Part shown: positions 46,101 through 58,100 of the stretch, in pieces
Layout of the letters: the number at the start of each line of letters is the position of its first letter
How positions within the stretch are numbered: the stretch's first letter is position 1
Assembly: GCA_911728455.2 (NCBI GenBank)
Contig: OU452231.1
Span: 10,412,078-10,476,077 of the forward strand
Direction: 5' to 3'
DNA length: 64,000 nt
Source of the DNA: Marthasterias glacialis
Lineage: Eukaryota > Echinodermata > Asteroidea > Forcipulatida > Asteriidae
The notes under the pieces: model-generated
Databases searched by the model: none
Told to the model about the DNA's origin: nothing
Seen by the model: only the letters and a program-made list of their open reading frames with translations
Translations under genes and position numbers: made by a program

Positions 46101-49100
46101 TAAAAGACGTGTCCAGCTATTAAATTTTCTTGCAGAAATCATCAAAAGGAAAAGTAGCTCAATGCAACTCTTATGGCCTTCTGGTAATCAGTGGAGCCAG
46201 TTTGTGTGAAGTGGGTGTGGCTTACAGTGAAATTAGGTCACACGTACGAATAGGATACAGTGCTTATCATGTGATGGTGTGGGGCAAAACTTCAACTCAC
46301 TGTGTTCTTTGCCCACTATGCAATAAAAACATCAGTTAAACTATCTCAAATTATTAACCCTTCCAGTCCCAAATCATTCTAAATTCTATTTCAAAAGTGA
46401 AGGAATTTGAAGAAATTGGGCCCTTTGGCCCAAACAACCAGTGCTTTTGATCAGGCATTCCAAGAATGTCGAAGTCCAAACAACTTGATGTGGTGTGACG
46501 TAGAAGAAGAAGATATTGGAGGCATCAGGCCACATGCTAGCCAAACTGCCCAACCTGTTATTTTTTAATGCTGTTTTATATAGATTTGCAAAACTGCTAG
46601 TATTTGCTTAATGGGTTTGTTTTTTTGTAATAACAGGATCTCGGTGCTAAGGATCTACAGAGAGAGAAAGTCTTCCTTGTGTGTCAGATTATCAGAATAG
46701 GTAAGAAGCTAGCCTTGACCAAGGCTGCCTACTCAATGGATGTGAACCTAGTACATTTAGCCTACAAACTGGGCTTTAGTTCTACCCGTCTTCAATTATC
46801 CTTTGCTGTGGTTACTGGCAATGGTGTATCATACACAGGTGATGGGTTATTTAATAATAGTAATATTATAATACCGGAGTCTTATATAGCGCACATATCT
46901 ACCAACAATTAGGTACTCGAGGTGCTTATATTATTTTTAAGGCAGTTTTTTTTTAGTTTTTTGAATTATGAGAGCCATTTATGTAGCACCTTGTAATGGT
47001 GCTGCGACTCATTCAGCAGGCACTGCCAAAAGCACGGGCAAACCCCTTCTCTTGCGATAAGTGTACTGGGTTCTTTTACGTGCATTACACAACACATGGG
47101 ATCAACGGCTTTACGTCCCATCCGAAGGTCGAAGCGATAACGGTTAAGTGTCTTGCTTAAGGACACAAGTGTCACGACCAGTACTCGAACCCACACTCTG
47201 GTGATCAGAACACCAGAGCTTGAGTCAAGTGCGCTTGACCGCTCGGCCACGACATGCCATTCAGTTAGTTAGGTACGAGTAATAAAGTCAGGTACAGTCA
47301 AATGGATGTAACTAGTGGACCGAGGCTTTCTACTTGTTGGATGTGAACCTAGTACATTTAGCCTACGAACTGGGCTTTAGTTCTACCTGCCTTCGTTATC
47401 CTGTGCTGTGGTTACTAAATGAAGTTTCAAAGCTACGTAATCATCTAACCATCAGCATTCTATTTAGAAAACGATACGTTTGATACAGTTGTGAAACGAC
47501 AACCATAGACCGTCACGGCAAGATTTCAGCAGTAGTGTATAATGATTGAGCTTTCAGATTTAAACAAGTCAGTTTCTTTTTGGATAATTACCACTCCGAT
47601 ACTTTGTTTTAAATAAAAAAATAAAATAAATGAATGACTTGTTCCTTCACTTCTCAGGGAGGATGGAGATGAAAGAGGGGGATAATAACAAGAAGTATAC
47701 CACTGGGTTGAAGCGACCGTTTGGTGTTTGTGCCATGGACATCAGCGATATACTCTCAGGCAGAATAGAAACGGACGAAGATAAGCAACACTTCCTTCCA
47801 TTTCAAGCGTAAGCAAATTTCTTGAAATGTCTGAGAAATTAAATTAATAAAGTTGGGTTGCCGTCTGTGAGACTCAAGTAAGCAGTAGTAGAAACAGACG
47901 AAAGGAAACCACACTTTCTCCCATTTCAAAGTTAAGAAAATGTAATGTTTTGGGTTTTACCCACCCAACATCACATGTTTCCAAGAGCCGCAGAGCCCGA
48001 ACTTCCTTTCAACTTTTGATATGAAGAGAGGGAGCACATCCTAAACTTCAGCTGTTACTTTGTATGACACACAATGTGAAACCATCTTGCTTGCCAGGAA
48101 CTGCCCTGGATTGTACAAGATCACTCTTTTTTTTGTAAACGAAGGTTACATTGTCTTTAAGTGGTGACATTTTGGTCAGTGCTTGGAGAGCAACTCGATA
48201 GTAGTTTAGTCTGCTTTTTTGTGATCCTCAGGAGACACTGTTTTGTCTTGGTTTGTCTGTTAGTGTATTTTTGGGGATTGTTTCTACTTAGTGCAATTTT
48301 ATAATTTAAACATTTTATGTATCTATTTTTATATGTTGTTTTTGTAAAAATGTTTTATCCTGTGAAATTAATAAATGAAATGAAGTTTTCATATGCTAAG
48401 TTACCGTTACTTTTCTTTGGTTGATGCAGGAGTACCGGTGAAGACTCCTTGGACAGTATTGTGCGCAAAGTGGTTTCTGCAAGAGAGATCAACCACAAGG
48501 GACAGGGTATATGGGTCGGGCTCAAAATGATGCCTGGTGACATCAAACAGGTGGGTTACATCCCCTCCGTTCACAGCCTTCCGAGGGGCTGCTAAACTGA
48601 AATCAAACTTCATAAAAAATGCACTTCTGTGAATTAGTTAGTATTTTAAACCCCCTTTTTTCAACTAAGAAGGTGCAAGTGTTTTTGCAACTTGTTTGCA
48701 ACTTATTAGTTTCTCACAGAAAAAATTATTTTGTGAAAAGTAAATTTGTAAATTTTTCTGATATGATAGCAGTGTACATGAATTTTCAAAGGTCAGGATA
48801 GTACTGTAAGAGATCATCTCAAAAGTTTTAGGCTAGAAAGAACATTCCCATCGGCAAATATGCCAGCAGTCCAGTGGACTGCCAGCAGTCCAGTGGACAG
48901 CCAGAATGTTCTGCTGGACGGCAACATTTTGCCGAGCTACTGGAACATTCCTAAACGAGAGAATGTTTGCATTAGCATTTTGAACAGTCCCAACTGAGTG
49001 TCCCAGATGTCCAACAGACCGGTTCATGTATGCCCACTGGAATACTGAACCGATCCAATAGACCTTTATCATGCTTGCACCATCTTGGTCATGTTCCCTA

Positions 49101-52100
49101 TATCCAATAACAGTAATAGATGCTAATATTCATTGTACAAAAAGGATCCAGACTATTTGCCCTTCCAGCCTCGGTTTGGTTACATTGGTTTGAATGGGAG
49201 AAAATCAAGATGGCCGCACCAAAGGTCTATTAAACAGTTCCTGCCATTCTCACTATTGCAAGGATGAGATTCCTCTGGATTTTTTCGGATTCTACAAAAC
49301 TATTGTTGTGGAATTTTTGTACAATTTTTTTTTTTTTTTTTTAAATTTGTCTTATGTCATTTACATACATCCAGGCCCTTGTAAAGCCTTAACACAGTAT
49401 TTGTACTGTATTCTGACTACACCAAGGTGCTTGCCCCATCTACATTTAAGCACAGAATGATGCCATTGATACGCGTTATGGCGTGGTTGGTAGCCACCAA
49501 ACCCTCCATCAGTGTTTTGTGGATTTTTCATTTTCATCCACTCTCATGTCTGCTGTTGAGACGCCCCTTACTCTAGTGCGTGATTTTTGGGGACACTAGG
49601 TGGCAGCAGACTCGCCATGTATATCCATTGTTCTTGGAAATTTGGGAATTACATGGACGTTAGCAATGGAAATCTACCTGGTAAGTTTGTTGCCACTTAA
49701 GAGTTCCAAAGTCTACCTTTGGAGAAAATTTGTAATTTTTTTTTCTTCGTTTGAATGTAGGTTTGGAAGGATTATCCTCACCTCATGGATAGCAAGACGG
49801 CTATTGCAAAGAAGATGGGCTTTCCAGAGGTCATCATGCCAGGTCAGATGCTGTCTAGAATTTCTAGTGTAATTTTGTGGATTTAGTTCTAAAACAAACG
49901 ATCAAAAGCAATCTTCAAGTCCTCTCTTGGCAAGTCATAAAGACTGCTAAAATTTGCTTCTCTTCACCCTGGAGGATAAATTGCAGGCTTATGTTGTGTA
50001 GCAGGCTTGTATTGTGTTCAGGGTGGCATGGGTGGCTTGTGCGTAAAGCGCTCGCCTCTCACCAATGTGTCCCTGGTTCGATTCCTGGCTAAGGCCATGG
50101 CCATATGTGAGTAGAGTTGTGCGTAGGTTCTCTCCTGTGCCACAAGGGTTCTTCTCCAGGCCATCTGGTTTTCCTCCCTCCGGAAAAACCAAACACTTTC
50201 TCAGGCTGTGCGCTGTGGTCATATATGGGTTGATGTGGCTGGCTGCCAAGGGCGCCCTTGAATGCCTGCAGCTCCTCGAAACACGTGTAGCTGCGTCCTT
50301 CGCAATTCAGCTTCTCAGCTGCAAGTAAGGACGATTAGCCTCCCAAATTATTATAACTATAAAGTACCCCTTAGTCTTTACTCCCTGGGCCCCCTTGCCC
50401 AAAGGCAACCTCAATCCTCCACAATCTTCCACTCTATGGCCAATCAACACCAAGATGTTTGGACTTGGGTAAGATTAGTATGCCTGGCCCAGTTAAAGCA
50501 ATTGTTATTTGGGCATACAGTCCTCAATCCTCAGCAAACTTCCTGAAAAGAATGTTGGATGGTTTAGGAGGGCTAGGGTTAATGCTTTTTAGCAATGACA
50601 TTTTTATGTTGTAGGTTATAGTAAATTGAGTTTTTTATTTGATGGATACATAGATGCTATTTTGTGATTTTTTTCTTTGGTATTTTCTTGTTCCACTCCC
50701 CCTTTTGTTGTAGCTGAGACCTTAAGTGGCCATTAACTCTTTCCCCACCAGAGATTTCCATGTGTTTTGCATTGCTTAAGACCCAACTTATTATGTATGC
50801 AAATTGTTTTAATGTAAACAAATAAAGGGTCACAAAGTGTAAACAAAATTCTTTTGGACATTTTTTGAGTATTGAAGAATGTTGGGTATCAAAATGGATT
50901 TTCTGAGAGTTACCCAGAATGCATTGTGGCCATCGAAACACAAAATGTATATTTTTAAGTGAAGATGACAAGTCGATAGATCGGCTTGTGGGGCAAACTG
51001 AGAGTGCATTTGCTGTATATAACAGCTTGTGGTAGGCAAAGATTTAATGACCTTGTCTTTAGTATCCCACATTAAAAAAGAAGAAAAAAAAGCCCAAAAG
51101 AATTGATGAAGTCTCCTCAGATAGCGACACTGGAAGTTCAGCAAGATTGATGTAGATCTGAGAGTTGGTGAAAATGTTCTGTTTGTTTCATACTGCGCAC
51201 ATAGGTGATGTCCGCAATGATGTCTATGTAACACTGATGCATGGAGAGTTTGATCGAGGTAACAAACCCAAGGCCAGGAATGTAGAAGTATCCATGCAGG
51301 TCTGCACAAGTGACGGCACGTTACTTGAGGTAACATTACCCCCTACTATTTGCCAGGCAATTTAAGGAAGGGGCTCTGAGGTCAAATTCAGTTTTGTGAT
51401 GTGCGCATTTTCCAAGAGGTAGAGTCCTTATGAAAGTGGGAGAAAAAATTACAAGTCTTTAACCTCACGTTAAAATGGTGTAAAATGTTATTTTATTTGA
51501 TACTCTGTCGGAGCGAAATTTGAAACATGATGTCATTGGATGTCAATAAATGGGTCTGTACATTCCACACAGGAATTTTTTGTTAGTCTAACATCTGTTA
51601 AGGTCATTTTTAACGCCATTTTTTAAAATTAAATAACATTTAAATTTAAGAATGAACTTAAAACTCCCCATACAAAAAATGTAAAGGACTTTATATTAAC
51701 TGAATTTGACATTAGAGCCCCTCTTTAAACAGTCTGATCTGTTAAAGGGGCTGTGTCGTCATGATTATAGCAGCAACTGAAATAATCCTGTTACTACGCG
51801 CGTGTGCGCGCCGGCAGTCACATTACAGTTTGACAAAGACGGCACCCTTTGTGATTTGACTGCAAGCGTGCACGTGTGCAGTATCTTGGTGAAAGTTCAT
51901 CTTTCCATGTACAGCCACAGACCTACCATAATCACGACGACAAAGCCCCTTTAAACCCTGCCTCACATAGCGCCTGATGAGCAACTGCACCAATATACTG
52001 CATGTGCATCACTACTTTGAAAAGAGTGTTTAAGACCTCACACCCAATGCACAAAGCAGTAATCCAAATACGGTAGAAGTTTGTTTGTTAACATAAGAAA

Positions 52101-55100
52101 GAAAAATTGACTTGAACCTGTGATCTTTGGATTAACATAACGGATTAACGTGCCTTCGTATCCCCTTAAAATGATCCCTGTACTACAGCTTCCCAGGTTG
52201 TATTGTAAACTTGGTTGTGATCGTAAATTTGCATTAGGTTTGAACCCAAGATGCTCCAGAGTCGTTTTGACCAACTGCAACAGTCAATCTTTCAACTTCT
52301 AGCGCGTCTAGTCACTCCTAACTGTTTCAGACGTCAAACTTTTCATGTACTTAATTCAATAATTTGGTTTGGGGCGACTCTGGAGTGCCAGTCTGAAACG
52401 GGTGTAAATTGATTTACCATTGCTTTTGAATAATAACACTGTGTTACATCTGCTCTTGTGCGTAGGATGTGATCCACACGGCTGCTGGAGAACCCCCTGG
52501 GAGTTCCTACCATTCTGTTGTCTACTATCAGGTCAAATCACCCAAGTTCTGTGAAACTGTCAAGGTAGGTGTAGCTTTGACATACGTGGGGGTAGAATGC
52601 TGCCCTCTATCCTGCTGGTAAGTGATGATGTTTTGGAGCTGGAAGTGCAGTGTAACAAACGTTTATGTACATGTATGTATACCATTCGTTTACATTGCAC
52701 TTCCGGCTCCAAAACGTCATCACTTACCAACAGGATTGGTGATCGCATGTCAGAGGGTTCCATTACTCAGGGTTCTGTGAGGCCAAAATAAAATCTGATT
52801 GGCTTCAAAGAAGCCAGGCATGCAAATTTTCAGCCCGTCAGCTGATTTCCTCTTTTTTTTGGTTTCTCAGCTGTGCCATTGAAAATTGAAAAAATACAAA
52901 GTCTTGTTGTGCCTGGCACTTTTCCCTTTTTATTGACAAACTGCTGTAACAGGTCTGAGAGGCAGTGGTCTTAATATTGATTGGTTATGTGTTTTGCCAC
53001 AGTTTGCATTCTTATTCTTATTACAATTTGAAAGTATGTGTTTACATAAACTGTATATTGTTCACATTTTTCAGCTTCATGTACATTGTACACAGTTTAA
53101 ACATGAATTTTCGAATGATCTCTGGTTGTACATTGTACTATGGACGTATTGTGTTTAGCTGTAATTAATGAATTTGTGATAAGTGTTTTCTATTGTCTGC
53201 GCCAGTGAACATCTTGGACTGAGCGGGCCCAATATAAATATAATGAATGATTATTATTACTTGATGGAATGAAATCAGAAGTTGATCCAAGTGTGTTGTT
53301 GCTTTTTCATTTGTTTATAAGGAATTTTTTCTATTGCAGATGAGGCTCTGGGGAAATTTTAGATGGTGCTCTGTAGAATGATGGGGGTGCTAAGTTTCTA
53401 TAAATTCTCATCTAACAAAGCTTTTTTTATTAAAGATGTACATGTTGCAGTTTAAGTATTTTTAAACCATTTTTATTTTCTAAATTTATTGATGTCTCCT
53501 CTCTATTGTAACTTGCTTTGCTCTGAAGGTTGCCATACCGATAGAAGAGTTTTGCCAGACTGATACCCATTTAAGGGTAACTTTCAAGCAGAGATACTCC
53601 TCAGAAAGTAAGTATTCCAGGGGGCGAGGGAAGATTTTATCAAACATTTACTCTCTAATCCTGCATTGGCTCTGAAAAGTGGGTTGTGTTAACCAATGTC
53701 TCGCAAACTATTGGTCACGACCCAAAAGTGGTTCACAAAAGAATTCAGGTGGGTCGCCAGACTCTGTCAGAAGGGATAACATTTATCGTAATACTTTTTG
53801 ATCATTCCGACGGCAACAAACTTATTATCAATTCAATACAGTATACTCTTAATATGCATGACTAAAAATAGAGTTATGTATAATAAGAACAAACTGCTTC
53901 AATTAATTTATTTAAATTGGTTCCTGTTAAGTTTTGCCTGCTTTTATGACAGTACCTTTGGCAGCAGGGGGTATAGTTGGCTGGCGATCGACGGATTGGT
54001 TGCATTCAAGTGCCGTAAATATTCACTGGGTCGCTGGCCTAAAAATTTCCGGACCATTGGTGTAAACAACTAAGAAAAAAGGGTCAATATGCTCCAAAAA
54101 CCCATGTGGGAGTTAGATTTGAATGGTGTTTGGTAAATTGCCTTGTTCAGTCAATGTTCAATTTGATTTCCTGAGACTAAATCCAGTGTTGCTATGTCAC
54201 ATGGTGCATATGGTTGCATTGCAACCTCCAGATCAGCAAAGAGTGTTTTTTTTGTGTCACACGTTTCATTGAGAATTCTGTATGGGTGTTTGTTGTCTCT
54301 TACGTTACTAAGAAAAAGCCTGCCCCGTATGACATTCCCTTTCACTTCAATTGATTGGTTGTACTTGCAGCTAAAGACAGACAAGAGAAACCATTTGGTG
54401 TTGCTTACCTGCGTCTAATGACAGTCATCGGAACCACTATCGTCAATGGTGAACATGAACTCTTAGTATACAAGGTGGGTTGAACAGATGAAGGTAAATT
54501 CTCATGCGTACGGTTCGACGTGTGAACAAAACAAAATCTTGCATCATTACGGGCAAGATTTATACAGTCAATTCCCCTGATTGCGGTCCGCATTTGCTAA
54601 TACATTCAAACTCTGAAGTACAATGGAGGGACTGGCAACAAGTCTATTAAAGTAAGTGCGTGAGCAGTGACATTCTGTGCAAGTATGGCTTCTGGAGAGT
54701 GTAGTGAACTTCAGATGGTACTTTATTGCTGCATCTTTACAAAGGCAGGTTATCTTGGAAGGATGTTTCTATTCACAGATTTTTTGCCAGGAAGTTTCTA
54801 ATGTCTATGAAACATGTTGAACAGACTGATCCATTAAGCCCCGCCTACCTTAGCAACTGCCTAGCAACAGCGCATGGTGTGACTTTCTTGCCACGATCGC
54901 AGTTATGGTTCGGTTGCGGCCACACACACATATAGGATACAAACACATACATGGTTTTTGTGAATGGTATGGATTTAGTTTTGTGGCCATTGAGCAGTGC
55001 CTTGAGTCCAAAGAACAATGCAGACAGGAACACTGTTAAACCACGTGTACACGACTGTACAGGGACCACTGCTGTGGGATTTGCACCACCAGAAATACAA

Positions 55101-58100
55101 AAAATTAAAACAAAACAAAAGTTAGTACAGTTGTGTGTGCTGTTGTGTGTCAGAACAATGGTTTACTTTTCTGATGGATTTTAAAGCGTCGGACTTTCAG
55201 TGGAGTTGTCAAGGCTGTGATTGGTCAATATGTTAGTAGGCGGGGCTTAATGGATTGGTCTATTGAGGATTGGAAGTGTTCTGTCAGGATTTGACAGTAT
55301 GTTTCTCTGTGTACATGGTGACATGTGCACAATGACTACCTGCTTGATGAAAGTACAAACCTTGAAATCTGAATGTTTGGAGCTCTCGGTACATTGCTTC
55401 TACAATAGGCTGGCTACGTTATACAAATATTGGATGCATATGAGTTCTTTGTGGCAGAATATAATCACAAGGTGAAATCTGGACTATTCCACTTCACGAG
55501 GCGAAGCCAAGTGAAAAGGTAAAGTCAGACTTCACTGTGTGACATTGTGTAACAACGCACAAACGAAATGCATTCAGTATTTGTTTTATGGCAACTCGTG
55601 CGTAGATCTTTGTCATTTGAATTTTTTGCACAATAAACACAAAATAAAAACGGTTCTTCATCCACCCCACACTCTGAAAATTCTATTAACAAAAAAAATT
55701 AAACAAAGTGGATATCTCCATGTAGACACCAACCTTGTCCACCATGACATGACCATGCCTTGTTTGGACAAACGAGCGAGAAAGTTTTTTTTTTTTTGAA
55801 CGATGTTGCGAATGAAGGGTTAAAAATCCTTATTCACCACCCTCTAATTATCCATATAAGACAGTCCAACGTCGCGGCAGTAAATACATGGCAAAATAAA
55901 GGATGACATGTGACGCATGTTCCACCAATCAAATGACAAGAATCTGTGTGTGTGGTATATAAATGCTTTTAGCTCACATCTGTATTCTTGAACCATCCAA
56001 AGCATTGTGCAATGAACAGGAAAAGTCATATAAATTGTTTATCTAATGCGTAATTCCTTCCAGTGTGACAAACTACAAGATTCCATCGGCACGCACTACC
56101 TTGATCTTCCGTCAACCAGGTACGAGCTAGAAAGAAGGCACCAGAGTCAAACCAGCAGTGGCAGTGGGGGTAGCTCAAACAGTCTTGGCAGTACGGGCAG
56201 CCTGGTCCGCAGTAAAGGGTACAGTCTGAGCTCCAAGGATTCCCTGCACATCTCGACGTTAGTCTGCTCGACCAAGCTCACACAGAATGGTGAGTGGACA
56301 CACATTGTATTCTGGCAGCCATGGTATTTCTCACCGGGTTCCAGGTGGCTAATTTGCTTTATACAACTCAGAAACTTTTGCTTAGACTAAACAGGGAACC
56401 AACCATAATGTCATTTGTTTTTTCCTGGATGTAACTGGTACCCTGCGCATACCTGCAAACTCTTCCTGTTCAATCGGAATGGTTCCGATTGTCAAGTTTT
56501 AAAACCCTAAAAAAAGTCTGAACAAAAAAAAACATGAAAACGGAGCTGGACTGTCTTTATCCATAAGGACAAAGGCAGGGACTGGTCTTATATATCCAAT
56601 AAAATATCCAATATATCCAATATGTGGGAATAAAAGAGTAGTGACTCGGTCTTAAATGGACGTTTAAAACCTTGCAGGGTCGTGGCCGTGTTATCAAACG
56701 GCCACGCCCCTGCCGGTTTTAAATAAGGGAATAAAGGTGTGATGAAGAGGTTTTTAACTATTGTTTAAAACCGATGAGGGGCCTGGTGGCCGATAATTGC
56801 CCGAGCCGAAGGCGAGGGCAATTATCGGCCACCAGGCCCCTTCATAAATGCCTTTCTGTCAAAAACATGCAAAAACTTTCAAAAATTGGGAACAAATCTG
56901 ACATTTTCTCAGCTTGACTGTGCGTTAAATTTCTATCCATATTTACGGGCCAATTCCTTGAACGGAATGTCGATCTTCATGTCTCTGCAGCTGTTATAGG
57001 CACTTGATGCCCTCTCGGCCAATCAGATACCCAACAGCTGGAAACACGTAGACTTCTTTATTCTGATGCAGGGGCCATATTTTTCGTTCGCTAGCCGGTT
57101 TTAAACACTTTTTACCGTGTTTATATCGCCCGTTTAAACATGGCCACGTGATGCCCTCTCGGCCAATCAGAATGGATAAACTGTCTCAGGTATTTATGAA
57201 TAGCTGTTTAAGACCTCGGTCACCACTCTTTTATTCCCTTATTATGTACTGCCTTGCAAATAATCATATCCCAACAAGCTGTATACTTTTGGAAAGACTA
57301 CATAACTGTCTTTAATGTGATGTGTATTTTGTCAATTTTGCTTGAACACATCACTAGTAATGAGATTATAAAGAAAGACACTAACTTATTGTTCATTTAC
57401 GACATTGTCGTGTTCTACGGGAACTCCTGTAGTTAGGCTGATAAAGGTTAAGTTCATTGAGAAGCCCTATTTTGGGACTCAATGAAGTTTTTAGTGGACT
57501 CTTCCCCATTGATTTTCGCCTTTTCTGTTTGAATTCTTGCAGTTGATTTATTGGGTTTGCTGAAGTGGAGAAGTGATCGGACTAACCTTCAGGCCAATCT
57601 GGAGAAACTCATGAAGGTTGACGGAGAAGAAGTTGTCAAGGTAATGAATGGAGCTATGTTTAAATTAAGAAACATCCAGGAAACACGGTAAAGGGGGGTC
57701 CACTTATCTACCGTCACGTTAGCAGTTTTTTCAATGGATGTAACTTTTTCTTAAGTACCTGAAACCACCCAAAAGTGTTTCAACATGTAAAGAGACATGC
57801 AGGCTTATACTGGAAGTAATTTAAGTGGATTAGGATTTTTAATTGTTTAATTACTCTAAAATTATGGATGGAAAATGCAGGTAGATTTTTCAGTCCAATT
57901 TTGATGAAATTTTGAGGGTGATTTTAAAATAAAAACTAAAAACGTCAAAGGAATTAACTCAAACTATTTTAAGGATAAGCCTGCATGCCTGTTTACATGT
58001 TGAAAGACTTTTGGCTGTATTCAGGTACTTAAAAGAAAAAGTTGCAACCATTGGAAAAACTGCTGACATGACGGATGCAAAATGGTACTCTTTACTGGTT

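Larger units (their letters stand above)
39532..49842 (+). other. DOCK1: DOCK exons 5-13: N-terminal helical region (residues ~76-417)
   Basis: The residues run from [19 protein letters not shown] through [10 protein letters not shown], the helical [34 protein letters not shown] and [16 protein letters not shown] to FPEVIMPG. They match the corresponding region of DOCK1 without a gap in frame. The segment around [17 protein letters not shown] (exons 7-8) is the least conserved part. Confidence 0.85.
51205..56289 (+). other. DOCK1: DOCK exons 14-18: DHR-1 (C2-like, phosphoinositide-binding) domain
   Basis: About residues 418-628. Landmarks are [76 protein letters not shown]-like [10 protein letters not shown] and the closing [12 protein letters not shown]. 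In the family this domain binds PtdIns(3,4,5)P3 and brings the factor to the membrane. Exon 18 has a Ser/Gly-rich insert ([16 protein letters not shown]) that makes this loop longer than in human DOCK1. Confidence 0.88.

Noticed and set aside
46679-46912. 77-codon frame containing [11 protein letters not shown]-adjacent sequence
   Set aside because: It starts inside DOCK exon 10 and reads on into the intron. The gtaaga donor at 46701 and the next exon explain the real protein.
50830-51336. 168-codon frame on the - strand
   Set aside because: It is partly antisense to DOCK exon 14 and shows no domain, so it is taken as chance.
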